Program-made: the position numbers and the translations under genes
In this document: in pieces, positions 48,101-59,052 of the stretch
Numbering within the stretch: position 1 is the first letter of the stretch
Layout of the letters: the number at the start of each line of letters is the position of its first letter
Assembly (NCBI GenBank): GCA_037367405.1
Contig: JAZKJV010000148.1
Span: 496,001-560,000 of the forward strand
DNA: 64,000 nucleotides
Source: Ottelia alismoides
Taxonomy: Eukaryota > Streptophyta > Magnoliopsida > Alismatales > Hydrocharitaceae
Direction of reading: 5' to 3'
The notes under the pieces: model-generated
What the model was told of the DNA's origin: nothing
The model's input: the letters and a program-made list of their open reading frames with translations, nothing else
Database searches by the model: none

Positions 48101-49614
48101 TAGGTGTGCTTATTGCTATTTTACCTGTATTATATACATTGTTTTATTTTAATGTATTTTATTGGATTTTATTTTGGTTTTATATTTTTTGTAAAATATA
48201 AATAATATTTAAAGGAGTGTAAAAATATAAAAGAATAAAAGAATGAATTTCTCTTTTATTTATATACACATGATAGTATAGGTATTTTGCCCATCTATTT
48301 TCATAGACTTATTTTATTCAGTGTCTTTTTTATTTTTTTTGGTTTTAATATATACATAAGTTATACATAATATTTAAAAATTTATAAAAATATGAATTTG
48401 TAAAATTAATAAAGGATGAATAAATTGGATATTTTAATCGGTATAGTGAACAGTGATGGTCCAAAACCTAACTTTCACACTGTGACTCCAAAAAATTTGA
48501 AGTCACTTCAACTTATGAAAAGTTATATACAATTAGAGGTGATTTTATTATATTTTAAGCTTTTATTTGAAATATATGGGCCTATGAAGTTGGGAGGGAA
48601 AGCAAGTGTGAGATAATAGGGCAAGAGCGAGGGCTTGGTCTACAAGCGCAGGCAGTCAACAAGAGTGAGAGGGCAGTGAGAATAAGGTAAAGAGTGGTTG
48701 ACTGAGGGCTTTAACTAGAATCTCCTCCGGGTGATGCGAGGTAGTCAGCTTTGGAGTTCAGTTGTGTCCCTCAGACTTTCAGCTGATTGCTCACCTTTCT
48801 GCGTTCTCCTTGTGCTTGACTTTTTCCCTAAAACGAAGAAGCTAGTCATACATGCAAAAACTTGTAGGTAGGCATTAGTTCGCTTTCTAGGAGTTTCTAT
48901 ATATAAGTATTTTAACATGCTATTCTAATATTATTCAAACGTCGGATATTGTATGAAAGGTCTCGAGTTTTGGGGGGAGTCAAACCTTTGATTTGATATA
49001 GCATCGGGCCTATATGTCATTATAGCTTCACGAGCCTCGCCGCTTGCTTAGAGGCGCTATGTTTAGCGGCTTACGGGAGGCTCTTTGTCTGCTCAAGATA
49101 ATCCCAGCCTCAAGTGAAGACCACTTTCGGCTTTCTTTTGATTAATTTTAGCTTTTGATTTTGTGTATAAAAAGTACTCTGTATATTATTTTTACGCAAA
49201 CTCAATTTTGTATTTTTATCTACATTATTATCAACAACTTTCATGTAAGTTTCTTTATTTGATGAATAAATAATAAAGTATAAAATGGGTGTCAAAAAGG
49301 CTTTATTAAATGAATAAATAAATGGGTTTTTATAATATTTTTAGCCCTTGTCTCCCCCTACCTTATTCCTTGCCGACCAACTAAATTTTTGACTTGGTCT
49401 CGGGATTTAGGGTCATAAAATATCTTCGATATTTTATTCTTTTTCTTTTCTTCTCTTTATTCTATAATTGTGGCATTAGAAACCATATTATTTAAATAAG
49501 AAATGCAATAAATGATGAATGCTATTTTGTACAAATTGATGTTATTTACATGCATTAGCTAGGGTTTTTAAGGCCAAAATGATTGCATATAGGTGATGAA
49601 ACGGAGATTCATCA
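45153..49614 (-). mobile_element. Solo Athila-type LTR G (4,462 bp)
   Basis: Complete LTR ends (minus strand TGATGAATCTCC start at 49614; CA end at 45153), flanked by GTACT duplications and with no internal element: the footprint of LTR-LTR recombination. Related to LTRs A and E (cagtcaacaattaac-like and aactctac segments at 45240-45330). GC-rich core at 46480-47480. A TATA-like tttataaata on the minus strand at about 47498-47507. A run of 15 G at 45889-45903. U3 palindrome tgatgaa-N7-ttcatca at 49594-49614. ORFs in the core at 46605-47227 overlap on both strands and are not genes. Confidence 0.92.
45889..45903. repeat. Poly-G run of 15 in LTR G
   Basis: Fifteen consecutive G in an AT-rich setting. 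Likely a slippage product or sequencing-sensitive site. Confidence 0.85.
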
Positions 49615-49812
49615 GTACTGCTCCATCAAATATGTGAAATTGCACTGATCCAATCCCTGTGACGTGGTGAACTTCTCCTCCCCCCATCTTGATCGTGTCA
49701 TTATTGCATGATGTGTAGTGGATTGCTCCTTGGATAAGCACATGTGACCTGAACATGCCGAGTCCAAAAGCCATCTTGAATCTGCCTTCATCTCCCTAGA
49801 GCACGCTAGCAA
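49615..49812 (-). pseudogene. Copia protease fragment, element H
   Basis: The minus-strand frame contains WLLDSACSGHMC, the Ty1/copia aspartic protease signature (family consensus D-S/T-G; here DSA), about 16-19 residues in. The family consensus after it, about 50 residues downstream, is truncated by LTR G. The sequence GSVQFHIFDGAV in a nearby frame leads to the pre-integrase segment at 45147. Frame-broken, so inactive. Confidence 0.8.
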
Positions 49813-50918
49813 GTCTCTCTCGCAGAGTGCGATAGAATCCTCTCAGTCGAATTCAGAATCACCAACCTTCTTCTTTCCTTTCTCCTTCTCACGTCTCGGA
49901 CAGTCAACTATTTTGTGAACCTCTTGTCACAATAGAAGCATCTGATCGGACCTCATGACTTGGATCGATCTCTAAATCATGTCTCCCATGATCTTGAACG
50001 TCTACCCTCGGTTGTTAGAACCTCACCTCCATCGTTCATTGCCTCATCCATCGAACTCTGTCGAGACTCATTCATAAGTAGTGAAGCAACTGTCTCATCC
50101 AATATGTAGTCTCCTTGCCATAGAGTAACTTCATTACAATATGATCTTAGGAAGATGGAAGGGAACTCAACAAGATCAGTGCCTTATCCTCCTCCTTGAA
50201 GAGAGATTTCATTTTGCATTTTCTCCTCAAGTGTGAGCACATCTGTCAGAATCTTGTTGAATTCATCCAAGTGCACTTCATACTTTGTCCCCTCGATCAT
50301 CTTTAGACCATAGAGCTTCTTAGTCAATAGTCGGTTTGTCAAAGATTTGGACTTGTATCATCCTTCGAGCTTTATCCAAACCTCTGCTGGATCCTCCAGA
50401 TCAATGACTTTGCGAAGAGTGTTTCCTGCTAAGAACAGTTGTATTGTACTGTTCACGAGATCCCTCATCTCCTTCCACTCTTCCTCTATTATCTTCTATT
50501 GCTTCTTTTCTTTATCGTAGAGAGATTTCACAAGTCCTTCTCACATGAGTATGCTCTTCACCCATTGTTGCCAAAAGATGGAGTCGTTCTTCCCATTGAA
50601 GGGTTCCATGGAGAATGATGCACCCCTCTATGAAAATTTTACCATCTGCTTTCCTATCATATCTCATTATATAATCTGAAAAATCATAGTAGAATCTTTC
50701 TGATTTGAATAATCCAACTCGTATGGAGTGAAAAAACCTCTATCTGGACTCTTGGATCACCTCTGTTATACTTTGGATGCTCCCGATCTCAACGGTTCAC
50801 CGTAACCGTTGGTTCTTCACAGACTCTGGAGAAGGCACACTTATTGTATCACATCGTCTTTTGATGTCGAATATCGCTCTGATCCATCACGTCGCGTCCA
50901 TTGTTGTCATCGAACCAA
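49813..50918 (-). pseudogene. Copia gag, element H, decayed
   Basis: Homologous along its length to the better-preserved gag at 51379-52471, e.g. around 50210-50300 and 51760-51850. A zinc-knuckle remnant (CFYCDK) is readable at about 49930-49955, with a stop soon after. No frame exceeds 60 residues. It lies between the protease and the primer site in the normal copia order. Confidence 0.75.
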
Positions 50919-50930
50919 GCTCTAATACCA
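50919..50930 (-). promoter_or_regulatory. Primer-binding site, tRNA-iMet type (copia H)
   Basis: The + strand gctctaatacca is the reverse of tggtattagagc, one base from the standard initiator-Met primer site tggtatcagagc. Located two bases before the LTR start at 50933. Confidence 0.8.
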
Positions 50931-50932
50931 CT

Positions 50933-51369
50933 TGTTAAGTTACGATCCAATATCATCTCATTTCAGATACCGGTTGTTGGGGATATGACCCGCCGGTATC
51001 GCCTCTACTTGGATACCAGATGAACCTTCGGATACGGATCACCTTATACGGATGCATATGCACAATCGATCACCACCATGAAAGCACGTAGAGAAAAAAC
51101 AACCAAATATAGCAGTGGTCAATCACCTCCCGTGACCACCAGAGAAGAAAGATCACTATAAGAAGAATGAGTACAACTCTCTCCGTTACCTCACTCTCTC
51201 CCCTCTCTCTCTCCTCTCTCTCTCTCTCTTTCTCTCTTTTCTCTTGTGGTATTCTGTCTTGTCGTGGTGTAGAGGTAATGCCTCCACCTCCCTCTATATA
51301 TGGCCATATTACAACCCCATAGTCCTATTCCCAATAGGAATATAAATAAAATACAATTTAACTACTACT
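50933..51369 (-). mobile_element. Copia LTR, truncated copy (H)
   Basis: Starts tgttaagttacgatcc (the minus-strand CA end is at this side). Homologous to 52486-52980 but lacks about the last 60 bases, which end in tctaatcctaaca there. It contains a CT-rich run at 51192-51245. The break is next to a repeated ccaataggaat (51331 and 51371), so a short-homology join to the second gag copy is likely. Confidence 0.8.
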
Positions 51370-51378
51370 GCCAATAGG

Positions 51379-52471
51379 AATCACCAACCTTCTTCTTTCC
51401 TTTCTCCTTCTCATATCTCAAAGAATCAGCTATTCAATTTGTGACCTTCCTTGTCACAATAGAAGCATCTGATCAGACCTCGTGACTTGGATCTACCACT
51501 AAATCATGTCTCCCTTGATCTTGAATGTCTATCCTCAGTTGCCAGAACCTGATCTTAATGTTTTGGTCCCTCATCCATCGACCTTCGTCAAGACTCATTC
51601 ATAAGCAGCAAATTATCTCGTCCAATGTGATAGTCTCCTTGCTATAGAGTAATAGTCTCATTGCTATAGAGTAACATCATCACAATATGATCGTAGGAAG
51701 ATTGAAGGGAACTAAACAAGATCAGTGCCTTATCCTCATCATTAAAGAGAGATTCTCCTTTCACATTCTTCTCCTCAAGTATGAGAACGTCTGCCAGAAT
51801 CTTGTTGAATTCACCCACGTGAACTTCAAGCTCTGTCCCCTCGATCATCTTTAGTCTATATAGCTTTTTCTTCGTCAATAGCCAGTTCGTCAAAGATTTG
51901 GACTTGTATCATCCCTCGAGCTTTATCCAAACCTCTGTTGGATCCTCCAGAGCGATGATTTCACGAAGAGTGTTATCTGCCAAGAACAATTGTAGTGTAC
52001 TATTCGCGAGATCCCTCATCTCCTTCCACTCTTCATCTTTCATCTTCTCTGACTTCTTTTCTTTATCTTGGAGAGCTTTCACATGTCCTTCTCGTGTGAG
52101 TATGTTCTTCGCATGTTGTTCCATAAAGTGAAGTCGTTCTCCCTGTTAAAGGGTTCCACGGAGAACGATGTGCCCTTCGATGAAAATTTTGCCATCCGCT
52201 CTCCTGTCGCACCTCCATGTACAATCTGAAAAATCGGAGTAAAATATTCTTGATCCAAATGACCGAATTCGCCTGAAGTACGCAAAAACTCATATCTGGA
52301 TTCTAGGAACATCTTAATTAGACTCTAGATGTTCCCGATCGCAATGGTTCACAGTAACCGTTGGTTCTTCAGAGTCTCTGAAGAAGGCACACCTGTTGCG
52401 TCACATCGTCTCCTTGATGTTGAATCTCGCTCTGGTCTGCCACATTGTATCCCTCGTTATCGTCATACCAA
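51379..52471 (-). pseudogene. Copia gag, second copy
   Basis: Frames 52312-52079, 52124-51909 and 51893-51642 carry the copia-type gag: FNRENDFTLWNNMRRTYS at the start, VWIKLEG, then KKLYRLKMIEGTELEVHV and NKILADVLILEEKNVKGE. A zinc knuckle with CFYCDKEGH (about 51433-51460) lies downstream, followed by a stop. Three frameshifts break it. It is a gag-only piece attached to the truncated LTR on its left and a full LTR on its right, so it is a second, partial element. Confidence 0.8.
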
Positions 52472-52483
52472 GCTCTGGTACCA
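52472..52483 (-). promoter_or_regulatory. Primer-binding site, tRNA-iMet type (second copia copy)
   Basis: gctctggtacca on the + strand, near the same site as 50919-50930, with one base changed from tggtatcagagc in a different position. Confidence 0.75.
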
Positions 52484-52485
52484 GT

Positions 52486-52980
52486 CGTTAAGTTACGATC
52501 TGGCATCGTCTCCTCTGAGATACAGGTTGTCGGGAAGACGACCCATAGGCATCGCCTCTGCTCGGGTATCGGATGAACCCTCGGACATGGACCACCTTAT
52601 ATGGATGCGGATGCACAATCGACCACCACCACGGAAGCATGTGAAGAAAAGAACAATCAGATATAATGGTGGTCGGCCACCTCTCGCGACCACCGGAGAA
52701 GAAAGATCACTATAAGAAGAATGTGTACAACTCTCTCTGTTACCTCGCTCTCTCACTTCACTCTCTCTTCTCTCCCCCCTCTCTCTCTCTCTCCTTTGTG
52801 GTATTCTCTCTTGCAGTGGTGTAGAGTCAATGTCTCCACCCTCCTCTATATATAGCTCAGTTACAATCCCATAGTCCTATTCTCAATAGGACTATAAATA
52901 GAATACAACTCAACTACTATTAGAATTAGGAGTTCAATCCTATTAAGATTCTTAATCTTAATTTAACTCTAATCCTAACA
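52486..52980 (-). mobile_element. Copia LTR, complete copy (495 bp)
   Basis: Runs from cgttaagttacg (TG mutated to CG on this side) to cctaaca, with CT-rich run at 52740-52790. Aligns with 50933-51369. Contains a TATA-like tctatatatag at about 52847-52857, which could be its promoter. Its end abuts the CACTA MITE. Confidence 0.82.
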
Positions 52981-53290
52981 CACTACAAGAAAAATGAATT
53001 GTGGCTACGGAATGTGGCTACGGAAACTTGTGGCCACGATAATTCCGTGGCCACTAGTTTTTCTTAGCCACAATCCGTGGCCAAAGTCTTCATATAAGAG
53101 TTGTGGCTACGATAAGCTCTGTGGTCACTTGTAGTTGCCACGGCATATTCGTGGCTAGAGAACTCCCGTGACGAGACCTGTAGTTATGGCTACTGGCCAC
53201 GACGTGTTGTGGCCAGAGCCCAATTCTGTGGCCACAAACCTGATATCCGTGGGCATAATTCCGTAGCCGCAACTTAATTTCCTTGTAGTG
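52981..53290. mobile_element. CACTA-type MITE (310 bp)
   Basis: Begins cactacaagaaaaatg and ends catttccttgtagtg-like (cttaatttccttgtagtg), i.e. CACTA terminal inverted repeats. A 3-bp ACA flanks both ends, the duplication length of CACTA elements. No coding capacity. The interior carries repeated (t)gtggccac, gtggctacgg and attccgtggcc units in both orientations, so it could fold extensively. Its left flank is the terminal ACA of the copia LTR, so it inserted exactly at that LTR's end. Confidence 0.88.
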
Positions 53291-54337
53291 ACACACACAA
53301 GCCTCTAATATTCCAAGATAGTGTTTTAATATCCATCAAAGCAAACTGATTCTTGTTGTTTGTGTAGGAAAGGGTTTGCTTCTTTAGGGGGATGAGGTCT
53401 GCACATTCTAAACTTTTTAAATAAAAAGATTTTATTCAGTGAAGCCTCAAAGGAGAGGAGTAAGGATGATAAAGTATCTTTGTATGGTTTTAAGGTGCCC
53501 GGACTCGTTAAATTAAGGGGGAGACAATAAGTCAAAATGTTCTAACGATGGTGAAAAAGTGTAGGAAGGAAGCCATGTGTTAGAGGTACTTAAGGAGGAT
53601 GGTTCATCTTGCTTCCTGTGTGGTGGGTTCCATCTTGCTTGAGGATGCACCAGGGGGTTTTTTATTCATAGGTATATATGTGTTTGCTCTGGAGGGTCTG
53701 GCTTTAAGGGTAGCTCCGATGGGGGTGGTCTTCATCCGTTCCTTCGCTATCTTTGAGGGCATTTTTTTTCTAAAAACCGATATTTTATAACATTTTTTAC
53801 GGGAAAAAGTGGTGTGTGTGTGTGTGTGGAACACTTCATGGATTAAAATTAATTGGCCCGTACTTTTTTTGTCTGGTTATTGTTCCCTCTTCGAGTGAGC
53901 ATTAAATTGATAAACTGTAATTTCTAAGGTTGTTTCCTTTGCCATATATGCTGACAAAATTGGTTAAAACTTAAAATAGATGCAAGCAATTGTTTGAATC
54001 CACCAGAGCAAAGGATATTTTCCTGAGGACATCATACATCAGAATATAGATAGATTATATTATCTTCCCCCGTGGAGTGGACTTTTATGCAAACGATTAA
54101 TATATTTTTGTGCAATATATTCCCAAGAACTTGGTGCTTATCATGCATTTCCATAAGATAAACCCAAAAAATAGAGAAGCCGTCTCTTTCGTAGCAGGTG
54201 AAGCACTATAATTAACTTGAATTTATCTCTATTCTCGAGACCTTGTAAACAACCAACTGTGGCCAAGTAATACTCGAGATAGATAATATCAAAGAAAAAG
54301 AGAACACCAATACTGACCACTTCAATGTAAATCTCTG
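53291..54337. other. Low-copy intergenic region upstream of the peptide gene
   Basis: No domain-bearing frame, LTR or terminal repeat is recognisable. A (GT)n run lies at 53811-53828. ORFs of 60-95 codons here are unsupported. The last 300 bases are presumably the promoter of the gene at 54401. Confidence 0.6.
53811..53828. repeat. (GT)n microsatellite
   Basis: Nine GT units about 590 bases upstream of the peptide gene start. Could be a polymorphic marker. Confidence 0.9.
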
Positions 54338-54345
54338 TATAAATA
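54338..54345 (+). promoter_or_regulatory. TATA box of the secreted-peptide gene
   Basis: tataaata, 63 bases upstream of the ATG, predicts transcription from about 54368-54372 and a roughly 30-base 5' UTR (accacacaaagg region). This placing fits plant core promoters. No other TATA is closer to the start. Confidence 0.8.
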
Positions 54346-54400
54346 GAGGAAGAAGGGAACCTCGAGACACCACACAAAGGAGTTCACCAATCTTGCAGCA

Positions 54401-54747
54401 ATGGCTCCGAAGGCCACTCTTGTCATGGCAGTGATATTGGCTTCCGTTTTGCTCATCGTCTCCGATGTCGTGGCCGCCGAAGTAGCAGCGGCTACTCAAA
54501 CGGCCGAAGGAGAAACCGTGGGTGAGTAGCTCTTGTATCTATTTCGTGCTTAATAATCGTCTCATAGGAGTGTTGTTAACGACTTCCCGTCGATGCAGAT
54601 GGAGTCTCCGCTGATCAGCAGTACGGCGGTCAGTACTGCTGCAAAGGGTGGAACCACAGGGGTTACTGTCGAGGATGGTGCTACAGACGCCGCTACTGCT
54701 GCGGCGGCTGGTACCGCGGCTACTGCAACCGATGGTGTTGGTCTTAG
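54401..54747 (+). CDS. Secreted cysteine/tryptophan-rich cationic peptide precursor (89 aa, two exons)
   Basis: Exon 1 is 54401-54521 and exon 2 is 54599-54747. The 77-base intron has GT-AG ends (GTGAGT donor, TGCAG acceptor) and splits an Asp codon. Residues 1-26 form a signal peptide (MAPKATLVMAVILASVLLIV, then SDVVAA), so the product should enter the secretory pathway. Residues 27-48 are acidic (E27, E36, E38, D41, D46), possibly a propeptide. Residues 49-89 are highly basic (7 Arg, 1 Lys, no acidic) with 5 Trp. Eight Cys (54, 55, 64, 68, 74, 75, 83, 87) form two modules, CC-x8-C-x3-C and CC-x7-C-x3-C, presumably disulfide-bonded. The start resembles plant class II glycine-rich secreted proteins (Cys-rich tail), but the Gly-rich middle is missing. 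Role unknown; an antimicrobial or wall-associated peptide is inference only. Unspliced exon 1 alone would stop after 42 codons. A TATA box sits 63 bases upstream. Confidence 0.88.
54522..54598 (+). other. Intron of the secreted-peptide gene
   Basis: 77 bases, gtgagt...gatgcag, of the short size usual for plants. The T-rich 3' portion (tgttgttaacgacttcccgtcgatgcag) supports the acceptor. The pyrimidine tract is modest. Splicing is required, since reading through gives GE then TAG. Confidence 0.85.
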
Positions 54748-54905
54748 ATCGGATGTCTCGTACCCTTACGGGACTATATGTCTAATATGGAGAAATAAGA
54801 GCCGAAAGAAGTACAAGATTATGTAAAACCTCTGGATATTAAGTTTCTGTTTGATTACGCATGTAATCCGCAGCACCTTACATAAATATATATGCAAGCT
54901 TTTGG
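54748..54905 (+). other. 3' UTR and likely poly(A) region of the peptide gene
   Basis: No coding. AT-rich cataaatata (54881-54890) could serve as near-upstream element, and polyadenylation is expected shortly after, before 54920. The exact end cannot be seen from sequence alone. Confidence 0.45.
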
Positions 54906-57900
54906 TTTAAGTTCGCATCGTCTGAGTTGCTTTTGACAAACTTTTTACGAGGTTTTGAACCACTGTTAATTAACTGGAGAGTTTTAGGATCTTTCATTTT
55001 TTTTATCATTTTGGCCATTTTAAGATTGGAGTAGGGAGCAGATTATTTGTTGCGCCTTGACAGCAGAAGAGGTTTGTTGTGTCCCTTGATTATTACGTAT
55101 TATTACTATTTTACAAAATCTCAATTCAAGTTTTAACCTTACGATTTGAAAATATATATTCTACTCTACATGTTACCAAATTTTGCCTTGGTTCTACTGT
55201 TCTTTAAAGGGCTTTGAAGCACGGTTAATTTTGATTGATTACGATATAAGGGCTACAGATATCGGATTAGGATGAAACTTGGCGTGCATGTAGATTAGAA
55301 CATGTACTTTCGATCCGTTGGGTTAAAATTTTGATTAAGATTTTGAAGAAAAAAAGGAGCACAACAGCCTTTGCTGTGCCAAGGCAGATGTACATCAAAG
55401 GAGCTTCTCCCAACAAATTAATACGCTGTTGATCTGTTGATGTTCTTTGTAGACTCTCATTAGAGTGTTATTGAGAATATTAGGATTCAATTTAAATACT
55501 GTAAGATCTCTTCGGAGTGGAGCCCATTCTAGAGAGAAAAAAAACAGATCACTTAGTTTCTAAACACTTTTGGATCAATCTCATCCTTGCGAACCACTAT
55601 AATCATTTCAGCATTCTTTGTCTTCCAAGTCATCTCTCCTAAAAGTTATTATGAAAGCTAAATGCATCTGTCTTAGTGTCTTACCTACCACGGCACCAAC
55701 TATAGAAATAGAGAAAAGGTATCTCTTCAGCGCTTCAAGATCGATAGCAATTAGGGGTGCTAATCATTCGAATTCGGTTAAAATTCGTTCGATAAAAATT
55801 TGAAAAAAAAAGTTCGATCGGAAACAACATGAATCGAACATGGGTTTGACTTGTAGATTTGATTCCCTAGTGAATTGAAATTTAATCTAAATCCGTTCAA
55901 TAATACTTTGATTTGATTCGATATTTATATACATATATATATATAGACATACATCCGTGTGTATATGTGTATGTATGCACGCATGTACATATTACATAGA
56001 TACAAGCATGCATGCATACATGTTACATTTATGTATGAATGCATGCATGCATGTGTGTGCATGCACGTATAGCTATGCTAGTAAATGATTATATATCCAT
56101 CATCTAGGACTTAATTAGGAAGTTATATATATAGTCCTTAGTTGCTATAATATGCATTAGGTATACCTTAGGTCAATTAGGAGTCACATGCTAGTTCGGA
56201 TTTAGGATTTAAGGTTTACGATTTAAGTAACCCATCACGAGTACGGATGGGGTATTCTCTACCCCTAACCAGGGATGAGGAAGGACATTAATGAGAGAAG
56301 AGTCACTACACCACTAACCACTCGCTCCTCGGCCATTTGGGCTCCTCATTTTAAGTTCCTTATCCTAAACTGTATCATCTACTCTACCTGGAATATTCTA
56401 TCCCTTTGATAAGTCTTATATAGTTATATTTTATTTTTATATTTCTCTCATCATAGAAAAAGAGTAAAGTTATACTGCAAAAAAATATTCAGTATGTTAT
56501 TCGCTAGGTATCTTTCTTGATTATGTAGTTTTTTAAACTTATCTGAGTAATCTATAATAAAAAGTGGATTATAAAATAAAATCTTTAAAATTGTACTATT
56601 CTTCATGAAAATAATCTATAAAAGCTTTAAAAGATCAGTTAACATTTCAAATTCGAAATAAAATGAATTCGATATGAATTCAAGTTGCAAATTCATTTAA
56701 AATTGGATTCGAGTTTAGATCCGAAAATTTTAACATGAATTGAATCTTCTCCCCAAGTTTGGACCTTTAAGGCCTTCTCTTCCACTCGACAAGCTTGGCT
56801 CGGCTTCGTAGCGGTTTTGAGCTTCGAATTTTGCCAGTGTTGTAGATTGTTTTGTGTTTTTCTATATTTGTCTGAAATTCTTTTTTTTTGTTGTTCCAAC
56901 ATCTTTCCTTTTGTCCCTCCCTTCCTTTTTTATGAATCATTATTACGTTTTTTTTGTGCCAAGTCAAAGAAAATTAGATACATTTGAAAATGGACAAGAT
57001 ATAGCCGGGATGATAATTATTGTGCAGTGATTTGTATGTGTCCCATAAATGGTATAATTATGCATGGTTTGAGAGGATTCGATTAATTAAAATAGATACC
57101 ACGATGATTTGTGAGAAATACTTGATTTACACATATATAAAATCTACACAATGCTCTTGTTTTAATCTGATCTCATATACATAGCTTGCTTGCTTACATA
57201 TGTGTATTAATGTATAGTATACATATATAAACACATATATGCACATATGCACAAATCGCACACGCATGTATTCTTTTTTTTATAAAATATATAATCAAAT
57301 GTTGAGATTCTTTTATCAAATACAAGTCCAAATGAAACCACTTATAATGGTTATATTATAAGCTATTAGGATTCCAACCATACGTTTCTATAAAATATAA
57401 ATCCAAATAAAGTAACTAAAGAAGCAATTATATTTATTGCGTGTAGCGGAAGCATGATGCATATCAAATATAAATAAAAAAGCATGAAAGTAACCACAAG
57501 ACAAGATTTACATGTTTCACCCATAAGTAGACTATTTCCTCGGCCACAACGATGGTTCTCTCTCACTATGGTGGAAGAATAATAGTATCGATGATGATTC
57601 TAACCACTGACTCGATGTAGTTTACCAAAAAAAATTAAGCTTCTTGTTATTTGGTGCAAGTTTACAAAGACCTACTTTTGGTACATGTTCTAAATCGAAA
57701 CTCAAGCACGTTTACACATTTCACTATCATCACAACCATATTAATAGTATATATCTTGCATTTCAGTAAAACAGAAACACACTAGAAGAAATGTGATATA
57801 TCATAACCACACCTCCCTGAGTTCCATCTATCACTCACCACTCACCATTGTACATGCACATATCTTCTATGTCCTTCTGTTTTGACTTTTTGTTTTTAGT

Positions 57901-57929
57901 GTTATTTTTGTATCGCTCAACTCTGTGTC
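54906..57929. other. Low-copy intergenic region downstream of the peptide gene
   Basis: AT-rich sequence without recognisable coding domains. Low-complexity runs of (AT)n and (CATG)n lie at 55918-56070, and (ATAC)n-like tracts at 57180-57260. The segment at 57360-57600 resembles dispersed plant repeats (gtgtagcggaagc, aagatttacatgtttcaccc) but its class is not identified. Frames of 60-70 codons on either strand have no support. I see no gene. Confidence 0.6.
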
Positions 57930-59040
57930 ACTCGTGAGGACACTTATTTCACATTGTTATTGATCACGAATCTAAGAGATCAACTAGAATGTAAGGAGTT
58001 CTACTATTTCTTGGATGGATATTCCGGATACAATCAAGTGGTGATCACCCCTGAAAATCAAAATAAACCATGTTCCCCTATATGTTTGACACGCATGCTT
58101 TTAAACATATGTTCATTGGATTATTTGTTTTAACACTCTAGCAACATTTCAAAGGTTCTTCCTTACCATCTTCCCAAACATAGTTGGTATTTTTTTTGAA
58201 ATATTCATGGAAGATTTTTCGAACCTTTGACACACGTTTTGCTCTCCCAAACGTGGAGCTACGTACTGCATTGAGATCAATCTAAAGCTCTTATGGATTA
58301 AGAGTTCACTTCACTGTGACTAGGGTGTAGTGTTGGAGCACATCGTCCCCAACTGTGGTATGGATGTTGGTGAACATCATCTCAAAACTTAAGCCACCAA
58401 CCACATTGAAGTAGTTACGATTTTTTGATGTATATCGGTTTCTATGGATAATTCATTAATGATTTCTCAAATATTACCCAAACATTAATTGAATTTTAAG
58501 GCAAGAACACTGAGTCTATTGTCGATGAAAAATGTCTTTTAGACTTTCATTATCTCAATGATATGGTATCCAAGCTCTTTTCTATAGTCATTTGATTGGT
58601 TTCTCCCATTCGAGTCCATGATGAATGCCTTAGATTTTGGTATTGAATATGTATTGGGATAGAGAGATGATATTCCTTGTGGTGCGTACTACACTAGCAA
58701 AACAATGGATGAAGTACATAAAAATTACATCGTTATTAAGATATATACATTGATTGTATTATTTATCTTTTTAGCCAAGTTTAGATAGCACCTCCTCGGT
58801 TCTAAGGATATATAGTTTTCATAGACCACTCTACCATCGAGTACACTTAATGGAAAAAGGATGTTAAGGCATGCCTTCTAAGATGGATCCATGTCTTCAG
58901 GAATTCAATTTAAGGACAAGCCTGGAGTGAAAAATATGGTGGCAGAACATCTTTCACAAATTGAAAAGCCTGAGATCTCAGAAGATTACACCTCAGATAT
59001 ATCAGAGAATTTTCACATGAAGTGATCATGTATATCAATT
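57930..59040 (+). pseudogene. Degenerate gypsy RT and RNase H, element J
   Basis: The + strand reading gives YYFLDGYSGYNQVVITPEN (RT) at 57999-58055, an EIFMEDFS variant of the RT active site (second Asp of the pair intact, first changed to Glu) at about 58200, and NALDFGIEYVLG and YYTSKTMDEVHKNY (RNase H) at about 58620-58735. DKPGVKNMVAEHLSQIE follows at 58915-58970. The order and motifs equal A and C, but many stops and frameshifts mean an old copy. Integrase is absent. LTR J follows directly after about 10 bases. Confidence 0.85.
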
Positions 59041-59052
59041 GACTCATGTCCT

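Noticed and set aside
54593..54826. 77-codon + frame with Ala/Gly/Thr-rich product over exon 2 of the peptide gene
   Set aside because: It is the wrong frame: its ATG overlaps the splice acceptor. The spliced frame gives a signal peptide joined to a Cys-rich core, while this one gives low-complexity sequence without a signal.
57366..57566. 66-codon minus-strand ORF with hydrophobic stretches
   Set aside because: AT-rich repeat-like DNA, no start context, no homologue recognised.
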